Positions 17,819 to 28,300 of a stretch of 64,000 nucleotides of DNA are shown one piece after another. The stretch is taken from contig JAGHIE010000001.1 in NCBI GenBank assembly GCA_017887325.1, positions 124,001-188,000 on the forward strand. Direction: 5' to 3'. The notes under the pieces were generated by a model. That model was not told the DNA's origin. It did no database searches and saw only the letters and a list, made by a program, of their open reading frames with translations. The DNA comes from Oscillospiraceae bacterium (GTDB lineage: Bacteria > Bacillota > Clostridia > Oscillospirales > Ruminococcaceae). The translations under genes were made by a program, and so were the position numbers. The stretch's first letter is position 1. Every line of letters begins with the position of its first letter.

Positions 17819-17841
17819 AATTTTCTATGTTCTTATTTTTT
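17809..17841. terminator. bidirectional terminator
   Basis: AAGAACATAGAA pairs with TTCTATGTTCTT around TT, followed by ATTTTTT. It serves the cysteine-rich ORF and, on the other strand, the HAD phosphatase gene. Confidence 0.85.
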
Positions 17842-18634
17842 ATAAAACATATTTTTCAATCATTTTCATTACGCCATCGTCATTATTTGATGGAGCTATG
17901 TATTTACCAAATTGTTTCATGTCATCGTTAGCATTTTCCATAACAAAACTATATTCAGAATTTTCTAACATTTCTATATCATTGTAAAAGTCTCCAAATA
18001 CCATAGTTTCTGATTTACTTATGTTTAATTTTTGCTGTAGAAATTTAAGAGCTAAACCTTTGTTTACTCCTTTTTTCATTATATCCATCCATACTGCACC
18101 GGATACAGCCATAGAATAGTTTTTACCGAATATAGGTTCAAGTATTTTAAATGAATTATTTGCTGAACCATTTAAGTCACAGATAGCAATTTTTAAAATT
18201 TCATCATCAATTTCACTATAATCTTTTATCAAATGATATGTGTCATAATAAGATGTAATATGTTGTTTAAACTCTGGTGGTGTTTCTTTTTGCCAAACAC
18301 CTTTTAATCCACAGAAAATCATAAAAATACCATCTATTTTCTCACATTCTTTTATAATTTCTCTTACACAGGACATATCCATAGTGTTAGTAAAGATAGT
18401 ATTATTTTGATGTTTAACTAATGCCCCATTATCACATATAAAATATATATCATCAATATATTTTTGAAATACTTCTTTTTGTTTAGGATAGCTTCTACCA
18501 CTAGCTGCTATAAAAGTTATGCCTTTTTCTTTTAATAAAGACATTTTTTCATCAAATGATGGAGGAAATTCTTTTTTATCATTAAATAAAGTTCCGTCCA
18601 TATCTGTTGCTATAAGTTTTATATTTACTTTCAT
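17840..18634 (-). CDS. Cof-type HAD-superfamily phosphatase
   Basis: A 264-residue HAD hydrolase with motif I DMDGTLFND (catalytic aspartates), motif II AASGRSY, a lysine in motif III (KKGVNKGLALKFL) and motif IV FGDFYNDIEML. This set is typical of the Cof/YidA subfamily (class IIB cap), which acts on sugar phosphates, nucleotides or cofactors; the substrate cannot be told. It begins two bases after the HD-domain gene ends, so it is probably the last gene of a parB-HD-HAD transcript. Confidence 0.9.
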   Translation of the reverse strand: MKVNIKLIATDMDGTLFNDKKEFPPSFDEKMSLLKEKGITFIAASGRSYPKQKEVFQKYIDDIYFICDNGALVKHQNNTIFTNTMDMSCVREIIKECEKIDGIFMIFCGLKGVWQKETPPEFKQHITSYYDTYHLIKDYSEIDDEILKIAICDLNGSANNSFKILEPIFGKNYSMAVSGAVWMDIMKKGVNKGLALKFLQQKLNISKSETMVFGDFYNDIEMLENSEYSFVMENANDDMKQFGKYIAPSNNDDGVMKMIEKYVL

Positions 18635-18636
18635 AG

Positions 18637-19683
18637 TTACTCCTTACTATATTTATCTTTAAATAAGCTAAGTTGAAAATCGTATGAAATATCAATAATT
18701 TTTTTCATATCACTTTCAGGAATATATCCGTCTAATCTTATGCTGTTCCAATGTAGTTTGTTTAAATAGCTACATTCTTTTATTTCACTATATTTTCTTC
18801 TTAATTTATTTGTAATTTCTGGACTTGATTTGATGTTTAAAATATCATTACCATCTAAATCTTTACATAATACTGCAAACATATCTTTGTTAATTAAAAA
18901 TCTTGTCCAATTCCAATTTTCATTATAATCTTTATAAACACCCGCTTTTCCTAGCAAATAGGACTCTAGCCATTTATAATTATTTTTACCTTGCTCAGTT
19001 ATAGGTTCTCCAAATACTTTTTTTAATTCTGTTTTACCTGTGTTATATTCATGGTTTAATTCATTGAGAAGTTTATCATAAAATATTTTTGTAGTATGAT
19101 ATCTTTCTCTTGCTAATTTTTTACCATAATCAGTATACATGTTTTTATGAATTTCTTTTAAATGTAGTAAATATGTTTTGATAAAAGATTGTTTATCATC
19201 TGTTCTATCTTCTATGAAATCACCGTTTGGATATAAATTATATAGTGGAATGTCTTTTTTACCTTGTAATATTAGAACTTTAGATATACCAATAGCTCCT
19301 ATATTATCAATTTTATCACTATCATATAATATTTTTGCTTCTATAGAATGAGGTTTAACATCAGAGTTATGACTATGACTTTCGATGCAATGTACTATAT
19401 CTTCAACTTTGTTTCTATTCCAACCATTTGATACTAGAAAAAATCTAGCCATTTTCGCACCGACTTTTGCGTGTCTTATTTGACTACTTTTCAACTCATG
19501 TTCTTTACCTATATCGTGAAGTAAACAAGAAGCTATTAAAATATCTTTATCAACATTTTTTTCAAATTTTGCAATTTCTAAAGCTGTATAAAGTACCCTA
19601 TAAATATGTTCTGTATCATGTCTAACTTTTTCCATGCAACTTTTCATATATTTTTCTAATTTTTCAAACTGTTGCCTTGTCAT
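18637..19683 (-). CDS. HD-domain phosphohydrolase fused to MmcQ/YjbR-like domain
   Basis: A 348-residue two-domain protein. Residues about 1-215 are an HD hydrolase of the YedJ kind: the conserved histidine in RHDTEHIYRV, then CLLHDIGKEHE (the HD pair) and DSDKIDNIGAIGI. Residues about 230-345 resemble the MmcQ/YjbR fold (FLINKDMFAVLCK ... LHWNSIRLDGYIPESDMKKIIDISYDF). The two parts are usually separate proteins. The gene sits 12 bases after parB and 2 before the HAD phosphatase. Substrate unknown. Confidence 0.85.
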   Translation of the reverse strand: MTRQQFEKLEKYMKSCMEKVRHDTEHIYRVLYTALEIAKFEKNVDKDILIASCLLHDIGKEHELKSSQIRHAKVGAKMARFFLVSNGWNRNKVEDIVHCIESHSHNSDVKPHSIEAKILYDSDKIDNIGAIGISKVLILQGKKDIPLYNLYPNGDFIEDRTDDKQSFIKTYLLHLKEIHKNMYTDYGKKLARERYHTTKIFYDKLLNELNHEYNTGKTELKKVFGEPITEQGKNNYKWLESYLLGKAGVYKDYNENWNWTRFLINKDMFAVLCKDLDGNDILNIKSSPEITNKLRRKYSEIKECSYLNKLHWNSIRLDGYIPESDMKKIIDISYDFQLSLFKDKYSKE

Positions 19684-19695
19684 AAATTCACCTTA

Positions 19696-20568
19696 TTAAT
19701 TATTTCTTTCTAAACTGAATAAATTAGCAATTTTATCGCCTAATTCTTTTAAATCATCTTCGCCATAAAATTCTATTTGAATATTACCTTTTTTTCGTTT
19801 ACCTTCAATTATTTTTATTTTTCTACCTAATTCATTTGTTAAAGCTATTTCCATTTCTTTATAGAAAACATTTTTTTGTTTTGGTAATTTTGGTTCGGTT
19901 TTGTTTTGTTGTGCAAGTTTTTCAACATCTCTTACTGTTAAATCTTTTTCGACGATTAAATTTGATATTTTTACTATTTCATCTTGATTTTCTAATCCTA
20001 AACCTAATAACGCTCTAGCATGACCAGAAGATATACTTCCTTTTGCCAACATTTCTACTACTTCTGATGGTAAATTTAGCAATCTGAGTGCATTAGCAAT
20101 AACTGGTCTTGATTTACCTACATTTTTTGAAACTTTTTCTTGTGTGTAACCATATTTGTCTATTAATTCTTTATATCCCATAGCTTCTTCTACTGGATTT
20201 AAGTTTTCTCTTTGTAGATTTTCAATTAATGCTATTTGCATTGTTTGACTATCATCTAAATCTTTTATAATTACAGGAACTTTAGTTACTCCAGCAATTC
20301 TACAAGCTCTGTATCTTCTTTCCCCTGCAACTATCTCATAACCACCTATTGACATCGGTCTTACAATAAGAGGTTGAATAACACCGTGTTCTTTTATAGA
20401 GTCAGCTAATTCCTCTAATGAAGATTGTTCGAAATCTTTTCTAGGTTGATTTTTATTAGGTGTTATTTCACTAATATTTATTTCTAATTCATTTGTGTTT
20501 GATAAATCTGTTTTATTATCTTCAAATAAAGCATCTAAGCCTTTACCTAAACCAAATTTTTTTGCCAT
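19696..20568 (-). CDS. parB: chromosome partitioning protein ParB (Spo0J)
   Basis: A 290-residue ParB. It has the N-terminal GLGKGLDALF ParA-stimulating motif, the CTP-binding motif GERRYRA, IALIENLQRENLNPVEEA, and the helix-turn-helix around TQEKVSKNVGKSRPVIANALRLL. It loads at parS, spreads as a CTP clamp and works with ParA to segregate origins. It lies 72 bases after parA. A noc paralogue and two parS sites are in the same cluster. Confidence 0.95.
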   Translation of the reverse strand: MAKKFGLGKGLDALFEDNKTDLSNTNELEINISEITPNKNQPRKDFEQSSLEELADSIKEHGVIQPLIVRPMSIGGYEIVAGERRYRACRIAGVTKVPVIIKDLDDSQTMQIALIENLQRENLNPVEEAMGYKELIDKYGYTQEKVSKNVGKSRPVIANALRLLNLPSEVVEMLAKGSISSGHARALLGLGLENQDEIVKISNLIVEKDLTVRDVEKLAQQNKTEPKLPKQKNVFYKEMEIALTNELGRKIKIIEGKRKKGNIQIEFYGEDDLKELGDKIANLFSLERNN

Positions 20569-20640
20569 AACTAATCACATCCTTAATATCTATTAAATAT
20601 AAAATATTAACAAACCCATAAAAATAGGTTTGTTAATACT

Positions 20641-21405
20641 TTACTTGTTTTTCTTAATTATTTCTTTTGATAAATCTATATATGCTTTAGCACCTTTAGA
20701 ACTCTTATCAAAATATATTACTGGTTGTCCGAAACTTGGAGCTTCAGACAATCTAACATTTCTAGGAATTACTGTTTTATAAACTTTATTTGGAAAGAAT
20801 TTTTTAACTTCGTCAACAACTTGCATAGTTAAATTTAATCTGCCATCAAACATTGTTAATAAAACACCTTCAATATCAATATTACTATTATATTTTGATT
20901 TTACTTGTCTAATAGTTGCCATTAATTGTGATAACCCTTCTAAAGCGTAATATTCACATTGTATAGGAACTATTACACTATCACAAACTGTTAAAGCATT
21001 TAGTGTGATTAATCCTAATGAAGGAGGACAGTCTATTATTATGTAATCATATTCCTCTTTTAATGATACAATAGCTTTTTTCATTATATTTATTCTATCA
21101 GGAATATCAACTAATTCTATTTCTGCACCAGCTAAATCCATATTAGCAGGAATTAAATCTAATTTTTTAAATTCTGTTTTAATTATAATATCTTTTGCTT
21201 TTTCTTGATTAGTTAATATGTGATAAGAAGATTTTTCTATTGTTCTTTTGTTATATCCTAATCCACTAGTAGCATTACCTTGTGGATCAATATCTATTAA
21301 TAGAGTTTTTTTGTTTAAACTTCCTAAAGAAGCTGCAATATTAACAGAAGAAGTTGTTTTTCCAACTCCACCTTTTTGGTTTGCAACTGAAATAATTTTA
21401 CCCAT
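20641..21405 (-). CDS. parA: chromosome partitioning ATPase ParA (Soj)
   Basis: A 254-residue ParA/MinD ATPase with the deviant Walker A KGGVGKTT near the N-terminus, the Walker A' DIDPQGNATSG and the Walker B-like IIIDCPPSLGL. It has no N-terminal DNA-binding extension, as expected for chromosomal Soj. It drives origin segregation with ParB and, in Bacillus, also regulates DnaA. It is separated from noc by about 150 bases that hold two parS sites. Confidence 0.96.
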   Translation of the reverse strand: MGKIISVANQKGGVGKTTSSVNIAASLGSLNKKTLLIDIDPQGNATSGLGYNKRTIEKSSYHILTNQEKAKDIIIKTEFKKLDLIPANMDLAGAEIELVDIPDRINIMKKAIVSLKEEYDYIIIDCPPSLGLITLNALTVCDSVIVPIQCEYYALEGLSQLMATIRQVKSKYNSNIDIEGVLLTMFDGRLNLTMQVVDEVKKFFPNKVYKTVIPRNVRLSEAPSFGQPVIYFDKSSKGAKAYIDLSKEIIKKNK

Positions 21406-21478
21406 TTTGCCTCCATAAATTGTTAAAAATATTATTTTTAACTAATTATATCACAAAATAATACTATTTAAAATAGAA

Positions 21479-21520
21479 AAAAGATAAAAAATGTTTCATG
21501 TGAAACATTTTTTATCTTTT
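21479..21520 (-). terminator. terminator hairpin containing a parS-like site
   Basis: Twenty-bp perfect arms (21479-21498 and 21501-21520), ending AAAAGAT.../...ATCTTTT. The core TGTTTCATGTGAAACA (21492-21507) differs by one base from the parS consensus. It lies between the noc stop and the parA start. Confidence 0.65.
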
Positions 21521-21542
21521 AAATTAAACAATATAAACATAA

Positions 21543-21558
21543 TGTTTCACGTGAAACA
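21543..21558. promoter_or_regulatory. parS: parS centromere site
   Basis: TGTTTCACGTGAAACA, a perfect match to the Firmicutes parS consensus. The palindrome extends outward to 14-bp arms. It ends one base before the noc stop codon (21559-21561). Confidence 0.93.
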
Positions 21559-22353
21559 TTATGTTGTATCTATCCTTATAATATATTCTACACAGTCTGT
21601 ATATTCTTTTTGATTAACAACTGTTCTGATTCCTGCTTCTTTCATTATTTTAACTGCTTTGTTTATTGTACTATTAAATAATCTTAAATCTTTTATAATA
21701 TGTACTCTTTTTTGGTTTTTCTTTGATTTTCCTAGATTTGTAATATACTTGTCTGTTTGTGCAACTGTAAGGTTTTTTGCAATAATTTCTTTTATAACTT
21801 TCAATCTTGATATCTCATCATCTAATCTTAGCAGAGCTCTGGCGTGTCTTTCTGTCAAATTATTTTCCAAGATTATTTGTTGTTCTTCGTAAGATAATTT
21901 GAGTAATCTTATTTTATTTGCAAGAGTAGATTGAGCCATTCCTAATTTTAAAGCAGCTTCTTCTTGAGTAACATTCCATTCTGAAATGAGTTTTTTTAAC
22001 GCTAATGCTTGTTCAAACATATCTAAATCTTCTCTATGTATGTTTTCAATTAAAGCCAAAACAGCTGATTCCCTATCGGATTTTTCGATAACTATACAGG
22101 GTATTTCTCTATATCCTAATAGTGAATAAGCTCTCATCCTTCTTTCTCCTGAAATTAATTCATATAATCCTCTGAAATTTTTTCTTACAGTTATAGGTTG
22201 TAATAAACCGTTTTCTCTTATACTATCCGCTAATACTCTTAATTGGTCTTGTGAAAATGTCATTCTGGGTTGTGCTGGGTTTAAATGTATTTGGTCTATC
22301 TCTATTAGAACAACACTATTCACAGCTTTTTCCTTTGTTTTTGTTAAAGCCAT
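21559..22353 (-). CDS. noc: nucleoid occlusion protein Noc (ParB paralogue)
   Basis: A 264-residue ParB-family protein with the CTP-binding motif ISGERRMRAY, LALIENIHREDLDMFEQA, a helix-turn-helix, and LTERHARALLRL, which is typical of Noc. Its place between rsmG and parA is the classical noc position. Noc binds DNA and the membrane and prevents septation over the nucleoid. The ATG at 22353 is chosen because AAAGGAG lies 8 bases upstream; an earlier in-frame start at 22392 would add a hydrophobic stretch without a binding site. No Noc-binding sequence was spotted in the window. Confidence 0.88.
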   Translation of the reverse strand: MALTKTKEKAVNSVVLIEIDQIHLNPAQPRMTFSQDQLRVLADSIRENGLLQPITVRKNFRGLYELISGERRMRAYSLLGYREIPCIVIEKSDRESAVLALIENIHREDLDMFEQALALKKLISEWNVTQEEAALKLGMAQSTLANKIRLLKLSYEEQQIILENNLTERHARALLRLDDEISRLKVIKEIIAKNLTVAQTDKYITNLGKSKKNQKRVHIIKDLRLFNSTINKAVKIMKEAGIRTVVNQKEYTDCVEYIIRIDTT

Positions 22354-22423
22354 TTTCTTTTCTCCTTTTATAATTAAGATATATTTATACAATATATTAC
22401 AAATAGTATAACATTATAAAAAT

Positions 22424-22477
22424 AAAATAACTAGTATAATTTGTCGTATTACAACATTTAATCATACTAGTTATTTT
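22424..22477 (-). terminator. terminator after rsmG
   Basis: AAAATAACTAGTAT (22424-22437) pairs with ATACTAGTTATTTT (22464-22477) around a 26-base loop, followed on the minus strand by a T-rich stretch. Confidence 0.7.
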
Positions 22478-22488
22478 GTCAGTTTATG

Positions 22489-23196
22489 TTATTTTATAGG
22501 TTGTTTCTTGATTTTTGCAGACATTCTAGGATATTTTGGTGGAGTTTGCGATATTTTTTTAATTATAATAATAGATCTTTTGTTTTCTTCTTCGTATTTT
22601 TTTACATCGACAATTTGACCACCAAGAAGTTTTATCGCTTTTTTAGCTTCTTCAAGTTCTTCTTCTATTTCATATCCTTTTAGAGCAACAAAATATCCAC
22701 CAACTTTAACAAAAGGTAAACAATATTCACTAAGCTCTCTTAGATGTGCAACAGCACGAGCTGTTGCAAAATCAAATTGTTCACGAAGATTTTTTTGCTT
22801 GCCTCCGTCTTCTGCTCTGGAATGTATACATGTTGTATAAATTCCAAGATTTTTGGATAATTCACTTAAGAAGTTTATGCGTTTATTTAGACTATCTAAC
22901 AGTGTTAATTGAATATCATCTCTAACAATTTTGCAGGGAACGGACGGAAATCCTGCACCAGTACCAACGTCAATCATTGTAGAATTTTGAGGAATATCAA
23001 TTGCATCTAATAATAATAAGCTATCAAAAAAATGTTTCACACAAATATCTGTTGGTTCTGTAATAGCAGTTAAATTTATTTTTTCATTCCACTCAACTAA
23101 TGTTTGTGCATATGTATCAAATTTTTCGAGCTGACTATCAGTCAACTCGAAATTATATTTTTTAACAATATTTTGCAATTCATCTTTATTTATCAT
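22489..23196 (-). CDS. rsmG: 16S rRNA (guanine(527)-N7)-methyltransferase RsmG
   Basis: A 235-residue class I methyltransferase with the RsmG pattern: NLTAITEP, VKHFFDSLLL, the SAM-binding loop IDVGTGAGFPSVPCKI, and ATARAVAHLRELSEYCLP. It methylates G527 of 16S rRNA in the decoding region. Its start overlaps the mnmG stop, showing a two-gene operon. A terminator separates it from noc. Confidence 0.96.
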   Translation of the reverse strand: MINKDELQNIVKKYNFELTDSQLEKFDTYAQTLVEWNEKINLTAITEPTDICVKHFFDSLLLLDAIDIPQNSTMIDVGTGAGFPSVPCKIVRDDIQLTLLDSLNKRINFLSELSKNLGIYTTCIHSRAEDGGKQKNLREQFDFATARAVAHLRELSEYCLPFVKVGGYFVALKGYEIEEELEEAKKAIKLLGGQIVDVKKYEEENKRSIIIIKKISQTPPKYPRMSAKIKKQPIK

Positions 23197-25073
23197 TAAT
23201 TTTCACCTCTATTTTGTTCTAACCATATTAATAATACTGATATGTCAGCAGGACTAACACCAGAAATTCTTGATGCTTGACCTATATTTAGAGGTTTTAC
23301 TTTATTTAGTTTTTCTTTAGCTTCTAATCTTAAACCAGAAATTGTATCGTAATCAAGAGAAGGATTTAAAAGCTTGCTTTCCATTTTTCTCATTTCTTCA
23401 ACTTGAGCAAGTTGTTTTTTGATATATCCTTCATATTTAATTTCTATTTCTACTTGTTCACATATTTCTCTTGATAATTCTGGACGATTTTTATCAAAAG
23501 CTTTTAAATCTTCATAGCCTAATTGAGGTCTTCTTATTAATTCTGTAGCTCTTTGGCCTGTTGTCATTGCAGAAGTACCTTTTTCTTCTAAAATTTTATT
23601 TAATTCTTTGCATGGAGAAATAGTTGTATGTTTTAATCTGTCTATTTCTTCATCTATTAATCTTACTTTTTCACAGAATTTGTCATATCTTTCTTTAGAA
23701 ATAAGACCTAATTTATATCCTAAAGGAGTTAATCGCTTATCAGCATTGTCTTGTCTTAAAATTAACCTATATTCACTTCTAGAAGTCATCATTCTATAAG
23801 GGTCTGTACAACCTTTAACAACTATATCGTCAATTAATGTACCAATATAAGAAGTTGCTCTATCCAAAATAAAAGGTTCTTTACCTTGAACACTTAAAGC
23901 TGCATTTATACCAGCAATAAGACCTTGTGCAGCTGCTTCTTCATATCCTGATGTACCATTAAATTGACCTGCACCATAAAGACCTTTTACTGCTTTAAAT
24001 TCTAAAGTTTGTAATAAATCTTGAGGGTCACAACAGTCATATTCTATAGCATAAGCATTTCTCATTACTTCAATATTTTCAAAACCTTCAATAGTTCTTA
24101 AAAATTCAAGTTGAACATCTTCTGGTAAAGATGATGACATGCCTTGTAAGTACATTTCTTCATTATCTTCCCCCATTGGCTCAACAAATAATTGATGTCT
24201 TGGTTTGTCAGCAAATCTTACGATTTTATCTTCTATACTTGGGCAATATCTAGGGCCTATTCCATCAATTCTACCACTATATAATGGAGATTTATGAAGA
24301 TTGTCCATAATTACTTTATGAGTTTTTTCGTTTGTATAAGCAATATAACATTTAACTTGATTTTTTAATTCTCCTGTTGTTTCAAAAGAAAATGGAGTGA
24401 TAATATCGTCCCCTGCTTGAGCTTCTAATTTTGAAAAGTCGATACTTCTTCTATGAACTCTTGATGGTGTACCTGTTTTAAATCTTCTTATTGTGATACC
24501 ATATTCTTTCATTTTGTCAGTTAATCCTATAGAAGGTAAACTAGCGTCAGGACCACTTAGATAAGAAACCTCACCTACATGTATAGTACCTCTTTGATAT
24601 GTACCACTACAAACAATAGCAGCTTTAACTTTGTATTTAGCTCCTAATTTTGTTATTACCTCAGTAATTTTACCGTTTTCTATTGTTATATCCACTATTT
24701 CATCTTGTTTAATGTGTAGATTTTCTTGATTTTCTAACACATGTTTCATATAGTGATGGTATTTTCTTCTATCTGATTGAACTCTTAAACTATGAACAGC
24801 AGGACCTTTACCTCTGTTTAACATTCTGCTTTGTAGAAATGTTTTATCTGCTCCCTTGCCCATTTCTCCGCCTAAAGCGTCTATTTCTCTAACTAAATGG
24901 CCTTTTGCAGTACCGCCTATTGATGGATTACAAGGCATATTTGCAATAGCATCTAAGCTTAAAGTAAAAACAACTGTTTTAGCACCTAATCTAGCACTAG
25001 CTAAAGCTGCTTCAACGCCGGCATGACCAGCACCTATTACAGCAACATCATATTCATCTATATAATAACTCAT
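23196..25073 (-). CDS. mnmG: tRNA uridine-5-carboxymethylaminomethyl(34) synthesis enzyme MnmG
   Basis: A 625-residue MnmG, normal length. It has an N-terminal FAD-binding motif ([20 protein letters not shown]), [31 protein letters not shown], and the C-terminal helical region with [16 protein letters not shown], which contacts MnmE. It works with MnmE on the wobble uridine of tRNAs. It heads the inverted mnmG-rsmG-noc-parA-parB block, and a TTGAAA-N17-TAAAAT promoter lies 40-65 bases upstream. Confidence 0.97.
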   Translation of the reverse strand: MSYYIDEYDVAVIGAGHAGVEAALASARLGAKTVVFTLSLDAIANMPCNPSIGGTAKGHLVREIDALGGEMGKGADKTFLQSRMLNRGKGPAVHSLRVQSDRRKYHHYMKHVLENQENLHIKQDEIVDITIENGKITEVITKLGAKYKVKAAIVCSGTYQRGTIHVGEVSYLSGPDASLPSIGLTDKMKEYGITIRRFKTGTPSRVHRRSIDFSKLEAQAGDDIITPFSFETTGELKNQVKCYIAYTNEKTHKVIMDNLHKSPLYSGRIDGIGPRYCPSIEDKIVRFADKPRHQLFVEPMGEDNEEMYLQGMSSSLPEDVQLEFLRTIEGFENIEVMRNAYAIEYDCCDPQDLLQTLEFKAVKGLYGAGQFNGTSGYEEAAAQGLIAGINAALSVQGKEPFILDRATSYIGTLIDDIVVKGCTDPYRMMTSRSEYRLILRQDNADKRLTPLGYKLGLISKERYDKFCEKVRLIDEEIDRLKHTTISPCKELNKILEEKGTSAMTTGQRATELIRRPQLGYEDLKAFDKNRPELSREICEQVEIEIKYEGYIKKQLAQVEEMRKMESKLLNPSLDYDTISGLRLEAKEKLNKVKPLNIGQASRISGVSPADISVLLIWLEQNRGEN

Positions 25074-25110
25074 TGGCTTCTCCTTACTAAAAAAATATAT
25101 ATACCATTAT

Positions 25111-25139
25111 ATTTTAACACATTATTTTATTTCTTTCAA
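25111..25139 (-). promoter_or_regulatory. mnmG promoter
   Basis: On the minus strand TTGAAA (25139-25134), 17 bases, TAAAAT (25116-25111). In the rest of the 314-base gap (25074-25387) I see only the PFOR upstream region with a TATAAT at 25353-25358 and no clear -35 box, and a 16-codon frame at 25258 that I do not count as a gene. Confidence 0.6.
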
Positions 25140-25387
25140 ATAGTCGTGTAGATTTTATGTTTATTACATATTAAAAAAATAACGAACTTTAAAAAAGTGT
25201 GAACATAATTAAATTTGAATTAAAATCTATTTACAAGGTATACTAAAGGTGATAAAATGAGAATTATAAAAGCTATTAAAAAGATATACTTAATGAAAAT
25301 GGCTTAAAACCTTTGTATGTTGAGCATAATTTTTAATATCAAAATGATAAAATATAATTATGATTTTATCAAAAGGAGGAAAAATAT

Positions 25388-28300
25388 ATGTCTATTAAAA
25401 GAAAAATGAAAACAATGGACGGTAACACAGCAGCTGCTCATGTGTCTTATGCATTTACAGATGTTGCTGCGATTTATCCTATCACACCATCTTCTAACAT
25501 GGCAGAAGCTACTGACAAATGGTCTGCTAGTGGAAAGAAAAACATTTTTGGGGAAACAGTTAAAGTTGTAGAAATGCAATCTGAAGCTGGTGCTGCTGGT
25601 GCAGTTCACGGTTCTTTATCAGCTGGTGCTTTAACAACTACTTACACAGCTTCTCAAGGTTTATTATTAATGATTCCTAATATGTATAAAATAGCTGGTG
25701 AATTATTACCAGGTGTTATAAATGTATCTGCTCGTGCTTTAGCTTCTCACGCTCTAAGCATATTTGGTGACCACCAAGATATATATGCTTGTAGACAAAC
25801 AGGTTTTGCTATGCTTGCATCAACAAACCCTCAAGAAGTTATGGATTTAGGTGCAGTTGCTCACTTATCTGCAATTAAAGGTAGAGTTCCATTTATCCAC
25901 TTCTTTGATGGATTTAGAACATCTCATGAATATCAAAAAGTTGCTGAATGGGATACAGAAACATTAAAAGAAATGGCTGATATGGATGCAATTAATGCTT
26001 TCCGTAGAAATGCTATGAATCCAGAACATCCATACCAAAAAGGTACAGCTCAAAATCCTGATGTATTCTTCCAAGCTAAAGAAGCTTCTAACAAATTCTA
26101 CAACGCTTTACCAGCTATCGTTGAAGAATATATGGATAAAGTAAATGAAAAAATTGGTACAGATTATAAATTATTCAATTACTATGGTGCTGAAGATGCA
26201 GAAAACATTATTGTTGCTATGGGTTCTGTATGTGACACAATTGAAGAAACAATTGATTACTTAAATAAAAATGGAGCAAAAGTTGGTTTAGTAAAAGTTA
26301 GATTATATAGACCTTTCTCAGCTTCTCATTTAATTAATGCTATTCCAAAAACAGTTAAACATATCACTGTTTTAGATAGAACTAAAGAACCAGGTGCTTT
26401 AGGTGAACCATTATTCTTAGATGTAGTTGCAGCTTTAAAAGATTCTGAATTTAAAGATGTTCCTGTATTTGGTGGTAGATATGGTTTAGGTTCTAAAGAT
26501 ACAACACCAGCTCAAATTATTGCTGTTTATAAAAATACAGATAAAAAACATTTCACAATTGGTATTAATGATGATGTTACTTGTCTATCTCTACCAATTG
26601 ACGAAAATCCAGATACAACACCAGCTGGTATTACAAGCTGTAAATTCTGGGGATTAGGTGCTGACGGTACTGTTGGTGCTAACAAAAACTCTGTTAAAAT
26701 TATCGGTGACCACACAGATATGAATGTTCAAGCATATTTTGACTATGACTCTAAAAAATCTGGTGGTATTACAGTATCTCACTTGCGTTTTGGTAATGCT
26801 AAAATTACATCAACATATTTAATTACAAAAGCTGACTTTGTTGCTTGTCACAACCCATCTTATGTAACAAAATATGATATGGTTTCTGATGTTAAACCAG
26901 GTGGTGTGTTCTTATTAAACTGTGGTTGGACACTAGAAGAAATGGAAGAACATTTACCAGGTCAAATGAAACGTTATATTGCTCAAAACAACATTCAATT
27001 CTACACAATTGATGGTGTTAAAATTGGTAAAGAAATCGGTTTGGGCGGTCGTATTAACACTGTTTTACAATCTGCTTTCTTTAAACTAGCTAACATTATC
27101 CCAGTAGGAGATGCTATTAAATATATGAAAGATGCTGCAACAGCTTCTTATAGCAAAAAAGGTGAAGCTATCGTTAAGATGAACCATGATGCTATTGAAA
27201 AAGGTGCTCAAGAAGTTGTTAAAGTTGAAGTTCCAGAATCTTGGAAAGATGCTAAAGACACAGATTTATCTGTTAAAGCTACTGGAGAAAACCAAGACTT
27301 AGTAGATTATGTAAATGACATCTTAATCCCAGTATCTGCTCAAGAAGGTAATAAATTACCAGTTTCTGCATTTGCTGATAGAGAAAACGGTGTTGTTCCT
27401 CTAGGTTCTTCTGCTTATGAAAAACGTGGTATTGCTATTGATGTTCCTGTATGGAATCCTGATAACTGTATCCAATGTAACTTCTGTTCTTATGTTTGTC
27501 CTCATGCTGTAATCAGACCATTTGCATTAACAGAAGAAGAAGCAAACAACTTACCAGAAGGTGCAAAAGTTGCTAATATGACAGGTATGCCAGATAAGAA
27601 ATTTGTAATGGCTGTTTCTGTTTTAGACTGTACAGGTTGTGGTTCTTGTGCTAATGTTTGTCCTGGTAAGAAAGGTGAAAAAGCATTAACAATGCAACCA
27701 TTAGATGACAATCGTGAAAAACAAGCAATCTTTGATTATGCATTTAAATTAGATGAAAAACCAGATGTAAAAGAAAAATTCAAAGAAACAACAGTTAAAG
27801 GTAGCCAATTTAAACAACCTTTATTAGAATTCTCTGGTGCATGTGCTGGTTGTGGTGAAACTCCATATGCTAAACTTGCTACACAATTGTATGGTGATAG
27901 AATGTACATTGCTAACGCAACAGGTTGTTCTTCAATCTGGGGTGGTTCTTCTCCATCAACTCCATATACAGTAAACAAATCAGGCTTTGGTCCAGCTTGG
28001 GCTAACTCTCTATTTGAAGATAATGCTGAATATGGTTATGGTATGTATTTAGCACAAAAAGCAATTAGAGATAGATTAATTGTTAAATTAGAAGAAAAAT
28101 ATCCAAATATCTGTGACGAAACAGTTAAATCAGCTGTTAAAGATTATTTAGATACAGTAAATGACGGCAAAGCTAATGCTAAAGCTACTGAAACATTAGT
28201 TGAAGTATTAGGTAAATGTGAATGTGATTTCTCTAAAGAAATCTTAGCTGACAAAGATTATCTATCTAAAAAATCTATTTGGATCTTTGGTGGTGACGGT

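Noticed and set aside
23031-23046. A third parS site (TGTTTCAC half in rsmG)
   Set aside because: Only the left half matches; the right half is unrelated, so it is not palindromic.
25258-25308. A 16-codon frame upstream of PFOR with a GGTG before its ATG
   Set aside because: Too short and without recognisable features; the surrounding DNA looks like ordinary intergenic sequence.
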